This document shows, piece by piece, positions 43,734-52,227 of a stretch of 64,000 nt of DNA. The position numbers were made by a program, and so were the translations under genes. The stretch's first letter is position 1; each line of letters opens with the position of its first letter. A model generated the notes under the pieces. It searched no databases and had not been told where the DNA came from. It saw only the letters and a list, made by a program, of their open reading frames with translations. The DNA lies in assembly GCA_016190505.1 (NCBI GenBank), contig JACPQM010000064.1:1-64000 (forward strand), read 5' to 3'. The DNA is from Chloroflexota bacterium. Lineage in GTDB: Bacteria > Chloroflexota > Dehalococcoidia > JACPQK01.

Positions 43734-45467
43734 ATGAGGTGGCGTGAGAGACCCTATTCTGGCCACAGGCATCTGTTCTCCTGGCTGGGCCTGGCAGCTT
43801 TGCTGCTGGCCTCCTGTGGCACGGCGGCCACGGCCACGCCCACCAGGCCCCCCGCCACAGCCACGCCGGTCAGTGCGGTGGCCACGGCGACACCGGCGGT
43901 AGCGGCTACACCGATACCCGCCGGGGACAAACCCCGCTATGGCGGCACACTTCGCATGGCCGTCCGGGAAGACCCACCGACCTGGGACCCCGCCGGGAGC
44001 CACGTTGACCCCGTGATCACTACCAAGACCCTCAACTTCAACAAGCTGTTCAATCTCGGGGACTACCCTCCGGTCAAGCAGTGTGCGGAGGGGCTCTCCC
44101 CGGTGCTGGTGGACACCTGGCGCTGGGTGGATGACACCACGGTGGAGATGACCCTGAAGAAAGGGATCAAGTTCCATGACAAGGCGCCGGTGAACGGCCG
44201 GGAAATGGTCGCCGACGACATTGTCTTCAGCATGGAACGCTACAAGCTCCTACCTTTCATGGCGGGCGTGTCCGGCAGGGTGAAATCCACCGAGGCCGTG
44301 GACAAATACACCTTCCGGATGAAGAGCGAGACGCCCTGGGGCGGCCTCGTCCTGGAGCTCATGGGCCACGACTACGGGTTCTTCGTCATGGCCAAGGAGG
44401 CCGGTGGCGCCAAACAGGAGCTCTGGACAACGCCCGAGAAGTCGTGGATTGGCACTGGCCCCTTCTCCTTCGAGCGGTGGGTGCCTGGGGTGAAGTGGAC
44501 TCTCAAGCGAAACCAGAGCTACTGGATGGAAGGTCTCCCCTACCTGGACGGGGTGGACATTGTGGTGATGCCTGACGTGACTACCCGGATGGCGGCCCTG
44601 CGCTCTGGCCAGCTCGACCTGCACGACCGGACACGTCCCCTCCAACTTCGGGAGCTGCAGACCACGGCCCCTCAGATCCAGATTCTCCCTTGTGCTGCCA
44701 CCAGCAGCTTCCCGGGCATGTTCTATGCCAACACCAGCGGGCCTCCCTTCAACGATGTCCGGGTGCGGCGGGCGGTGTCCATGGCCATAGACCGCAAGAC
44801 CATCGTGGATGTGGCCTATCTGGGGCAGGCGGTGGTCGCGGGTTTCATACGCCCGGGTCTCTCTTACGCCCTTAAAGTCGAGGAGTTCCCGCCCGAGGTC
44901 AGAAGGTACCTGGAGTACAATCCCGAAGAGGCCAAGAAACTCCTGGCCGAGGCCGGCTACGCCAAGGGCTTCAAGGCCGTGTTCAATGTCACTCCCCGCT
45001 ACGAGGCACCTTACATGATGGTGGCGGAGATGCTGGCGCAGATGCTGGGTAAGGTGGGGATTACCGTGGACATCAAGCCTACTGACTATGGCCTGTTCAC
45101 CCGCACGGTGCTGGCTGCCGACTACCCGGTGGGGGAACTGGCCATGGCCCCCAGCCTGGCCATGACCCCAGAGGACGGGCATGCCCTGCGCGGACCGAGC
45201 AAGTACGGCGGCTCCACCAATCGAAGCATGGTCAAAGACCCGGAGTACGACAAGCTCTTTGACGAGTTTTCCGCCTCCAAGGACGAGGCCCGGCGGTCCG
45301 ACCTGGCCCGCCAGCTCCAGGTCCGGGGTGCGGATATGGCCTGGCGCTGGACGTTGCCCTACCCCACCGAGGCCCTGGTGGCCCACCCCAAGCTGCGCAA
45401 TGTCGTCAACCGGGCGGGCTTCCGAGACTTTGGGCCCATCATTCAGCAAGTGTGGTTCGCCCCATAG
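43734..45467 (+). CDS. Family-5 extracellular solute-binding lipoprotein
   Basis: The ATG at 43734, with GGAGG seven bases ahead, gives 577 residues; the open frame continues upstream through the archease gene but is not coding there. The lipobox is LLLASC, followed by a Thr/Ala/Pro linker. The fold has KFHDKAPVNGREMVADDIVF and NRSMVKDPEYDKLFDEF. It is the closest relative in the window of the protein at 29081-30844, including the EDPPxWDPxxxHVDPxIT motif near the mature N-terminus. Role: capture of an unknown organic solute. Confidence 0.92.
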   Translation: MRWRERPYSGHRHLFSWLGLAALLLASCGTAATATPTRPPATATPVSAVATATPAVAATPIPAGDKPRYGGTLRMAVREDPPTWDPAGSHVDPVITTKTLNFNKLFNLGDYPPVKQCAEGLSPVLVDTWRWVDDTTVEMTLKKGIKFHDKAPVNGREMVADDIVFSMERYKLLPFMAGVSGRVKSTEAVDKYTFRMKSETPWGGLVLELMGHDYGFFVMAKEAGGAKQELWTTPEKSWIGTGPFSFERWVPGVKWTLKRNQSYWMEGLPYLDGVDIVVMPDVTTRMAALRSGQLDLHDRTRPLQLRELQTTAPQIQILPCAATSSFPGMFYANTSGPPFNDVRVRRAVSMAIDRKTIVDVAYLGQAVVAGFIRPGLSYALKVEEFPPEVRRYLEYNPEEAKKLLAEAGYAKGFKAVFNVTPRYEAPYMMVAEMLAQMLGKVGITVDIKPTDYGLFTRTVLAADYPVGELAMAPSLAMTPEDGHALRGPSKYGGSTNRSMVKDPEYDKLFDEFSASKDEARRSDLARQLQVRGADMAWRWTLPYPTEALVAHPKLRNVVNRAGFRDFGPIIQQVWFAP

Positions 45468-45827
45468 TCCCGAAGTGTCGGGATCTCCCCGTGTCGGGGA
45501 GAGGCAGGGAGAGAGGGCCCGAGCGCTGTTTTCATCCTCGGTGGTGACACTGGCAAGAGCCATGAAGGATTACTTGGACATAGCGTACCTGGGTCCGACC
45601 TCCGGTTGGCTAGCCTTGTGCCCTGGTTTTCAAGACCAGGTCCCCGGGTGACGATGGGCACAAGCGGCTGGGCTATGCGTTTGATTCGAGCACGTGAACG
45701 CGGGAAAATAGGGCGGATTCGACCCTTGGCTTGTGGCGCCCGGTACTTGACAGGACCGGACAGGGATTATACCCTTAGCGCAACTGTGCGGGCACCGTAC
45801 GGCGTACTCTGAACAGGGAGGTATACC
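45468..45827. other. Gene-free leader with a tRNA-like hairpin and promoter
   Basis: No gene. A CCCGAAGTGTCGGG / CTCCCCGTGTCGGGGAG pair of hairpins follows the stop. TTGTGCCC (about 45615) and GGGCACAA (about 45656) pair around an inner hairpin CCTGGTTTTCAAGACCAGG, making a multi-stem structure. TTGACA (45747-45752) with a TATA-like box at about 45768 is a candidate promoter, though the spacing (about 15) is short. Confidence 0.5.
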
Positions 45828-47639
45828 ATGCCCTTGCACGTCCTGAGTTCTGGCCATCGCCGCCGGGTACTGATAGCGGCGCTTGGCATATTGGCGTTGC
45901 TGGCTGCCGCTTGTGGCCCCGCCGCCACCGCCACACCCACCAGCGCTCCGCCCACCATCGCTCGGCCCACGTTGGCGCCCACCTCGCCGCCGGTGACCGG
46001 GACTACACCTACTCCCACCAGGGCGGCCGGGGTAACGCCATCTCCGACTACTCCTACCCCCGCCCCCACGGCTGCCCCTCCTACTGGAGCGGCCGCTCCC
46101 AAGGCCGGGGGCGTATTGAAGACTTACCTCAGGTCTGAAATTGCGGCCTGGGACCCAGTGAAAGAGATCACAGGTTCTTTCCACCTGCGTAGCGTGGAGA
46201 AGTCGGTGTTTAGCAGCCTCTTGGCCCGCTACGCCGAGGAAACGCCCTGCGCCGACGACTACAACCCGGTACTGGTCAAGTCGTGGAAGTGGGTGGACAA
46301 CACTACTCTGGAGGTAGTCCTTCAGCAGGGTATCAAGTTCCACAACAAGCCCCCGGTAAATGGGCGGGAGCTCACCGCCGAGGACGTCATCTGGTCCTGG
46401 CAGCGCATCCTGGCCGTCAACCCCCGTCTCCAAGCTGTCAAAGATGGTGTGAAGGAAATCGTGGCGGTGGACCGCTACACGGTGCGCTTCATTACCAGCA
46501 CACCATTGCCGGCTTTGCCTCCCGCGCTGGGCGAGAGCACTACCCCCAACATACTGGCCAAAGAAGCCGGAGATTTCGCCAAGGACGCCCAGTGGGGGGA
46601 CTGGACGCTGCCAGAGAAGTCGTACATCGGCAGCGGCCCCTTCATGTTCAAGCAGAATGTGCCCGGGGTGAAGGTGGTGTTGGAGAAGCACCCCGACTAC
46701 TTCAAGAAGGGACAGCCCTATTTGAACGGGGTGGAGTTCCACGTTCTGCCTGACATGAGCACGCGCACCGCCGCTCTTATCAGCGGCAAGATTGACGTCT
46801 GGTACGCTGAGGCACCTATTGCCCCTGTGCAGACGCTGCGCAAGACTGCCCCCCAGATGTGGGTCCAACAGTGTCCCTTGCTGCAAGTCCCTGTGATGGC
46901 CGTGGGCAGGACCGACCAGGCCCCGTTCAATGATGTGCGGGTCCGCCGGGCAGTCCTTCTGGCGATGGACCAGGCGGGCATGATCAAGACTGCCTTCCTT
47001 GGGGAAGGCGCCCCATCAGGGGTATTGCCGGCCTTTGGCAGTGCTGTGTACCTGACCCCAAAGGAGTTCCCCCCGGAGCTGCGCAAGTATCTCGAGCCCA
47101 ACCCTTCGGAGTCCAAGAAGCTGCTGGCGGAGGCTGGTTTCCCCAACGGCTTTGAGACAACTGTGACCTATTACCCTGGCTATGGCTCCCCCTTCAACGA
47201 AATCACTGAGGCCTTTGTCTCGGCCCTTGCTGATGTGGGCATCAAGGCGAGGCAACGGGGCCTGGAGCGTGGTGCCTACAACACCACGAAGTCCACGGGC
47301 AACTTCGAGGGCATTCTGCTGACCAAGCAGCAGGTCTACGAGCCGACCTCGGCGTTCGATATGTTCTACAGCAAGACACCCCCAGCCTTGAATGTTGGGC
47401 GGACCAACGACCCAGAGCTTGACCCTCTCATCGAGGAGTACTGGCGGACCGTGGACAAGGACAAGTCCCTGGACCTGGCCAAGCGTATCCAGTACCGTAT
47501 CCTGGACCAGGCCTGGAACTTCCAGCTCCCCGCCCAGTTCGACTACTCTATTGGCCATCCCTACGTGAAGGGCTACATCAAGGGTGGCTACGAGTCCACT
47601 ACCGGTCCCAAGTTCGAGCGGGTCTGGCTGGACAAGTAG
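45828..47639 (+). CDS. Family-5 extracellular solute-binding lipoprotein
   Basis: A 603-residue protein. The ATG has GGGAGG seven bases ahead. The lipobox is LLAAAC after a basic start, followed by a long Thr/Pro/Ala linker. The binding fold includes KFHNKPPVNGRELTAEDVIW, DQAGMIKTAFLGEG and the C-terminal YVKGYIKGGYESTTGPKFERVWLDK. The tail resembles the 39924 protein more than the other two. Its TAG stop is inside a palindrome (47636-47664). It is transcribed toward rtcB but separated by 179 bases with repeats. Confidence 0.92.
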   Translation: MPLHVLSSGHRRRVLIAALGILALLAAACGPAATATPTSAPPTIARPTLAPTSPPVTGTTPTPTRAAGVTPSPTTPTPAPTAAPPTGAAAPKAGGVLKTYLRSEIAAWDPVKEITGSFHLRSVEKSVFSSLLARYAEETPCADDYNPVLVKSWKWVDNTTLEVVLQQGIKFHNKPPVNGRELTAEDVIWSWQRILAVNPRLQAVKDGVKEIVAVDRYTVRFITSTPLPALPPALGESTTPNILAKEAGDFAKDAQWGDWTLPEKSYIGSGPFMFKQNVPGVKVVLEKHPDYFKKGQPYLNGVEFHVLPDMSTRTAALISGKIDVWYAEAPIAPVQTLRKTAPQMWVQQCPLLQVPVMAVGRTDQAPFNDVRVRRAVLLAMDQAGMIKTAFLGEGAPSGVLPAFGSAVYLTPKEFPPELRKYLEPNPSESKKLLAEAGFPNGFETTVTYYPGYGSPFNEITEAFVSALADVGIKARQRGLERGAYNTTKSTGNFEGILLTKQQVYEPTSAFDMFYSKTPPALNVGRTNDPELDPLIEEYWRTVDKDKSLDLAKRIQYRILDQAWNFQLPAQFDYSIGHPYVKGYIKGGYESTTGPKFERVWLDK

Positions 47640-47705
47640 GGGCGAACCGGCGGCTCGCCCCTACACGTAGCCGGGGCGCTCCGATTGTCGGGGCGCCCCG
47701 GTTCA
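47636..47705. repeat. Two adjacent palindromes before rtcB
   Basis: The first (47636-47664), GTAGGGGCGAACCGG with its complement, supplies the stop codon of the upstream gene. The second (about 47671-47702) has arms CCGGGGCGCTCCGAT / GTCGGGGCGCCCCGG. Confidence 0.65.
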
Positions 47706-47818
47706 CGTTTACGGGGCATGGGTGCTGTGGTACACTCATGGGGACTGAGGAACAGTCCACGCTGGTCACTCAGTCATGTCTGTATCGTCCAGTGGCGGTG
47801 TTGAAAGGGGTGGTGGTC

Positions 47819-49312
47819 ATGCTAAAGGAAGCGGTGGAGGAATGGATGGGCGCCGTCCGCAAGATTGACGACTACCGCTGGGAGCTTCCCCAGAACTACA
47901 AGGAGGGCATGAACGTGCCCGGCCTGGTCTTTGCCGACGAGGAGATGATGCGAGTAATCGGCCGGGACCAGTCGCTGGAGCAGGTGGCCAATGTGGCCAC
48001 GCTGCCAGGCATCGTGGGCCGGTCCATGGCCATGCCGGACATACACTGGGGTTACGGCTTCCCCATCGGGGGGGTTGCCGCCACCCGCGTGAATGATGGC
48101 GTGGTCTCGCCCGGCGGTGTGGGCTTCGACATCAACTGTGGTGTTCGCTTGCTGCGCACCGAGCTCACCGAGGTGGAGGTCCGCCCCAAGCTCCAGGAGC
48201 TCGTGGCCGCCCTGTACACCGCAGTGCCCTCAGGTGTCGGTGTGGGTGGGAAATTGCGCCTGGACGCCAAGGAGATAGACAAGGTCTTGCTCAACGGCGC
48301 CCTGTGGGCGGTGGAGCGCGGCTACGGCCTGCATGAGGACCTGGAGCTTTTGGAGAGCCAGGGCCGCCTGCCCGGCGCCGACCCCACCAAGGTTGGCTCC
48401 AAGCCCAGGCAACGGGGGGCGCCGCAGCTCGGGACGCTGGGCGCGGGCAATCACTTCCTCGAGGTCCAGGTGGTGGAGGACGTCTATCAGCCGGAAACTG
48501 CCCAGGCCATGGGCATACACGGCTATGGCCAGGTCCTGGTGATGATTCACACCGGTTCCCGTGGCTTGGGCCACCAGGTGTGTGAGGACTATCTCAAGGT
48601 CATGGATGGGGCGATCAAGCGCTACGGCATCCATCTCCCCGACCGGCAGTTGGCCTGCGCCCCCGTGAGCTCCCCCGAGGGGCAGGACTACCTGGCGGCG
48701 ATGGCCTGTGGCGCGAACTTCGCCTGGGCCAACCGGCAGTGCATCACGCACTGGGTGCGAGAGGCCTTCACCCAGGTCTTCCAGAAGTCGCCCCATGAGC
48801 TAGGCATCCGGACGGTCTACGACGTGGCCCACAATATTGCCAAGATCGAGGAACATGTGGTTCCTTCGCCAAGCTCAGGACAGGTTAGCAAGCGCGTGAA
48901 GCTGTGCGTCCACCGCAAGGGTGCCACTCGCGCGTACCCGGCGGGCCATCCCGAGATACCCGCCGCCTACCAGGGCATCGGACAGCCCGTCCTCATCCCG
49001 GGGGACATGGGGCGCTACTCGTTCATCGCCGTGGGCACGGAGCAGGCCATGGCTGAGACCTTTGGCTCCACCTGCCACGGGGCCGGCCGAATGCAGAGCC
49101 GGGCGGCGGCCATGCGCTCCCTCAAGGGGACGGACATACGGGGGCGCCTCGAGGCCAGGGGCATCGCAGTCCAGGCTGGCAGCTATCGGGGCTTGCTGGA
49201 AGAGGCTTCGGAAGCCTATAAAGACGTGGCCCACGTGGTGGACATCACGGAGAAGGCTGGCATCTCCCTCAAGGTGGTCAAGGTCAGGCCCCTGGGCGTT
49301 ATCAAGGGTTGA
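47819..49312 (+). CDS. rtcB: RNA-splicing ligase RtcB
   Basis: The ATG at 47819 gives 497 residues; the frame opens at 47738. RtcB joins 2',3'-cyclic phosphate or 3'-phosphate ends to 5'-OH ends using GTP and Mn. Motifs are PDIHWGYGFPIGG, DINCGVRLLR with a metal-binding Cys, LGAGNHFLEVQ, and CHGAGRMQSR with the guanylylated His near residue 420. Between EEHVV and KLCVHRKGATRA (about residues 346-358) there is an extra loop encoded by a CCTTCGCCAAGCTCAGGACA repeat of the type found between genes in this genome. Archease is 4.3 kb upstream. Confidence 0.94.
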   Translation: MLKEAVEEWMGAVRKIDDYRWELPQNYKEGMNVPGLVFADEEMMRVIGRDQSLEQVANVATLPGIVGRSMAMPDIHWGYGFPIGGVAATRVNDGVVSPGGVGFDINCGVRLLRTELTEVEVRPKLQELVAALYTAVPSGVGVGGKLRLDAKEIDKVLLNGALWAVERGYGLHEDLELLESQGRLPGADPTKVGSKPRQRGAPQLGTLGAGNHFLEVQVVEDVYQPETAQAMGIHGYGQVLVMIHTGSRGLGHQVCEDYLKVMDGAIKRYGIHLPDRQLACAPVSSPEGQDYLAAMACGANFAWANRQCITHWVREAFTQVFQKSPHELGIRTVYDVAHNIAKIEEHVVPSPSSGQVSKRVKLCVHRKGATRAYPAGHPEIPAAYQGIGQPVLIPGDMGRYSFIAVGTEQAMAETFGSTCHGAGRMQSRAAAMRSLKGTDIRGRLEARGIAVQAGSYRGLLEEASEAYKDVAHVVDITEKAGISLKVVKVRPLGVIKG

Positions 49313-49317
49313 TCCCC

Positions 49318-50007
49318 CTACTTGCCCAGGCCCAGGCGGGCGGCGTAGGCCGCAGCCTGGCTGCGGTTCTTGAACTGGAGCTTCTCCAGGATGTTCTTCA
49401 AGTGGGTCTTGACGGTGTTCTCGGAGAGCACCAGGGTTGACGCGATCTCCCGGTTGGAGGCACCGGCGGCGAGCAGCCCCAGTACCTCCATCTCACGGGG
49501 GCTTAGCTCCACGGTCTCTGGTCCGCTGGGCAATGGCTCCCGGCGCTTGAACTCGTCCAACATCTTGACGGCCATGGCCGGGGAGAAGACCGCCTCGCCC
49601 GCGGCCACCCGCTCCACGGCCTGAAGGACTTCCTGCGGTCCGGAACCCTTGAGCAGGTAGCCCCGGGCACCGAACTTGATGGCGGCGAACAGGTCCTCGT
49701 CCTTCTCCGAGACGCTGAGGATGAGGACTCTGGCGGTGGGCACCTCACGGCTAAGGCGCAGGGTGGCCTCCAGACCGCCGCACCGGGGCATATTTACGTC
49801 CATGAGCACGACGTCAGGGGACAGTTCCTTGGCCCTTTGCACGCCCTCGATCCCGTCGGAGGCCTGGCCTACCACGTTGTAGCCCGGAAGGCCACGGAGC
49901 ACGCTGGCGATGCCCTGGCGGAACAGGGCATGGTCGTCCACCAGGAGGACTCGTATCGTCCCTGGACCCGGCGCGGAAGGTGAGGAAGGCACCATGCCGA
50001 GCCACAT
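49318..50007 (-). CDS. NarL/LuxR-type response regulator
   Basis: A 229-residue protein with receiver domain LLVDDHALFRQGIASVLRG, phospho-acceptor Asp in VVLMDVNMP (about 69) and Lys in the YLLKGSG loop. The C-terminal LuxR-type HTH reads LSPREMEVLGLLAAGASNRE, then STLVLSENTVKTHLKNI. It pairs with the histidine kinase at 50238-51398. The ATG at 50007 has no ribosome-binding site; the ATG at 49995 is an alternative. Its leader holds seven tandem CTACAGG units. Confidence 0.92.
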   Translation of the reverse strand: MWLGMVPSSPSAPGPGTIRVLLVDDHALFRQGIASVLRGLPGYNVVGQASDGIEGVQRAKELSPDVVLMDVNMPRCGGLEATLRLSREVPTARVLILSVSEKDEDLFAAIKFGARGYLLKGSGPQEVLQAVERVAAGEAVFSPAMAVKMLDEFKRREPLPSGPETVELSPREMEVLGLLAAGASNREIASTLVLSENTVKTHLKNILEKLQFKNRSQAAAYAARLGLGK

Positions 50008-50237
50008 AATACTACAGGCTACAGGCTACAGGCTACAGGCTACAGGCTACAGGCTACAGGGACCGCTCATGGTGAGCCTGTCGAACCACTGGCATCGGGC
50101 TACAGGTTACAGGCTGCGGGAGTTGGACGCATGCTCCAGCGCCACTATCAGTCTCTGCAAGCGGAACACCCGGAGTTTGCGGTGGTCCCTACTCATGACC
50201 TGGTCCCGAAGTCTGACGCCTGGAGCCTGAAGCCCGT
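50008..50237. repeat. Repeat-only spacer between kinase and regulator genes
   Basis: Seven perfect CTACAGG units at 50012-50060 are followed by GCTCATGGTGAGCCTGTCGA (about 50066), more CTACAGG-like units (50098-50118) and a GAAGTCTGACGCCTGGAGCC run (50202-50236). No gene. The tandem array is five bases from the regulator's first possible start codon. Confidence 0.8.
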
Positions 50238-51398
50238 TTACCGGGGCAAGCGCACCCGCACCTGGGTGCCCTGGCCAGGGGCAGAGGACACAGTGCAGGA
50301 GGCACCGATCTCTTGGGCCCGCTCCTTCATGCCGGCCAGTCCGTAGTGGCTGGGGGCTGCGTTGGCCTCGGGATCAAAGCCCCCGCCGTCGTCCTCCACG
50401 GTCATCTCCACGGCGTTGGACAGGGCGATCAGGGACAACTGGGCGCGGCGGGCGCCAGAGTGCTTCTGTACATTGCTCAGCGCCTCGCGGGCAATGCCCA
50501 GGAACTGTGCCCCTTCCACCGGCGACACATGGGGCGCCCGCGGCGGCAAACGCAGTTCCACATGTATCTTGGTGCGTGTGGTGAATTCCTTCCCCAGGTC
50601 TGCCAGGGCCGCTGTTAGCGTGAAATCTGTCCCCAGGGTGAGGGCATCCAGGTACTTGCGCACGTCCGCATAGGTGTGCTGTAGCGTCTCCTGGAGCTCG
50701 GCGACCTGCCCCGACAAGGCGGGGGCGGAAGGGACGCCATCCACCGAGTCCCGCAACTGCTTGGCCTTGAGGTTCAGGAAGCCAAGCTCCTGCGCCAGGC
50801 TATCGTGGATCTCGCGGCGCAGCCGCAGTCGTTCCGAAGTACCTGCCTCGCTCACCAGGCGGTGGCGCAGGTTCAGATTGGTCCGGTAGGGTACGACGGC
50901 CACCATGCTCACGGCGATGGCGTATACCAGGAACAGCGCCAGGTAGTTGCCGTCCAGGATCCACGAGTAATGCCGCACGGTGGAGTGCAAAAGCAACAGG
51001 GGTACCGTGGTGATGCCGGCTACGGAATAGGCTACGTACTCTTCAAGCAGCAGAGATGCGGTAAGCGTCGGGGCCAGCGAGTACAGCAGCAGACCGCTGT
51101 TCAGCCCACCGGTGGCTATCAAGGAACCCAGGGCTATCCCCAGGTCTAACGCTAGCGAGGCATATCCTGCCAGGCTGCCTGGCCGGGGGAAGTAGGGTAC
51201 CACCACCCGTAAGATCACGTAGGCGCCCACAATGCCCAGGGCGATGTAGTCGCCGACAGGTGGGTCTTGTCCTTTTAGCGGAGCAGCCACCAGCATCAGC
51301 CCCACAGCCACCATATAGGCCATGTACCGGTAAAGGGACAGGAGCTGGTAGACCGGCCTTTCCGGGGGGCGCTTGCGGGGAGAGGGGCGTTTTTCCAT
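50238..51398 (-). CDS. Sensor histidine kinase, NarX/DesK type (HisKA_3)
   Basis: A 386-residue kinase starting at the ATG at 51398 (the frame opens at 51455, inside the pilD gene). It has about six N-terminal membrane helices (residues 20-175), then the HisKA_3 box RLRLRREIHDSLAQELGF (His about 196) and an HATPase domain with N-box ALSNVQKHSGA and DDGGGFDP. There is no separate periplasmic sensor domain, so it likely senses within the membrane. It starts 12 bases after pilD and may be cotranscribed with the pilus operon. Confidence 0.9.
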   Translation of the reverse strand: MEKRPSPRKRPPERPVYQLLSLYRYMAYMVAVGLMLVAAPLKGQDPPVGDYIALGIVGAYVILRVVVPYFPRPGSLAGYASLALDLGIALGSLIATGGLNSGLLLYSLAPTLTASLLLEEYVAYSVAGITTVPLLLLHSTVRHYSWILDGNYLALFLVYAIAVSMVAVVPYRTNLNLRHRLVSEAGTSERLRLRREIHDSLAQELGFLNLKAKQLRDSVDGVPSAPALSGQVAELQETLQHTYADVRKYLDALTLGTDFTLTAALADLGKEFTTRTKIHVELRLPPRAPHVSPVEGAQFLGIAREALSNVQKHSGARRAQLSLIALSNAVEMTVEDDGGGFDPEANAAPSHYGLAGMKERAQEIGASCTVSSAPGQGTQVRVRLPR

Positions 51399-51409
51399 GC
51401 TGAGCGCGC

Positions 51410-52219
51410 TTACCGGAGCAGGCCCACGTACCACTCCCAGAGCGGGCCGCCCCACAGCAGGGCCAGTAGCGCCCCCAGGGCCAGGAAGGGACCGAAAGGC
51501 ATGGTCTGCCCGACTCTACGGTGCCCCATTACCAGGAGAACGGCGCCCGCCACACCTCCGCTGAACAGGGACGCCAGCAGCGCCACCACGGTGCCCGGGA
51601 CGCCGCTCACCAGGCCAATGAGTCCGGCCATCTTTACATCACCCCAGCCCATGCTTCCCGGACGGAGCAGTATCACTACGGCAAAAGCTCCAGCACCGAG
51701 AACGGCGCCAGCCAGCGAGCCCAGCATCACGCTTAGCCGCCCGGTGCTGTTCAAGAATTCCCGCTCCAGACCCAATTCCCGCCACCAGGGGGTCAGCAGG
51801 AGGCCGAGGGCTAGCCCTGGATAGACGAGCATGTCCGGTATTATGCCATACTCCAGGTCTATGGCTGCCAGCAACAAGAAAAGGCTTGCGTAGCTGAAGA
51901 CCAATAGGGACTCGGCCGAGACCGCCGAGGTCAGCCAGACGTAGATGGCCAACAGGCCCATGATGAGCTCCACGGCCAGCACCCGCAACGGGATTGTGCT
52001 GTGACACTGGTGGCACCGGCCCCGAAGTGCCATGTAGCTGAACACCGGCACCAGCTCCAGCACTGTCAGGCGCCGGCCACAGGCCGGGCAATGGGATGGG
52101 GGCTGGACTAGCGACTCTCCACGGGGCAACCGGTCCGCGACCACATTGATGAAACTGCCGATGCTGGCCCCCAAGAAGAACGCCAGTACGGACATCACGA
52201 CTGGATTCGGCAAGCTCAC
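51410..52219 (-). CDS. pilD: Prepilin peptidase/N-methyltransferase
   Basis: A 269-residue type IV prepilin peptidase (A24A). The N-terminal domain has two CxxC pairs (HCPACGRR and GRCHQCH) and LGASIGSFINVV. The catalytic aspartates are in AAIDLEYGIIPD and GWGDVKMAGLIG. It cleaves and methylates prepilins at the inner membrane. It lies at the end of the pilB-pilC-pilN-pilO-pilM run. Confidence 0.93.
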   Translation of the reverse strand: MSLPNPVVMSVLAFFLGASIGSFINVVADRLPRGESLVQPPSHCPACGRRLTVLELVPVFSYMALRGRCHQCHSTIPLRVLAVELIMGLLAIYVWLTSAVSAESLLVFSYASLFLLLAAIDLEYGIIPDMLVYPGLALGLLLTPWWRELGLEREFLNSTGRLSVMLGSLAGAVLGAGAFAVVILLRPGSMGWGDVKMAGLIGLVSGVPGTVVALLASLFSGGVAGAVLLVMGHRRVGQTMPFGPFLALGALLALLWGGPLWEWYVGLLR

Positions 52220-52227
52220 TACAGGGC

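Noticed and set aside
45600-45700. tRNA (Sec or Ser) suggested by an anticodon-arm-like hairpin
   Set aside because: Neither strand gives matching acceptor, D or T arms around the hairpin; the TTCGA nearby is not flanked by a T stem.
50012-50060. CRISPR array suggested by tandem repeats
   Set aside because: The unit is only seven bases and tandem without spacers; no cas genes are present.
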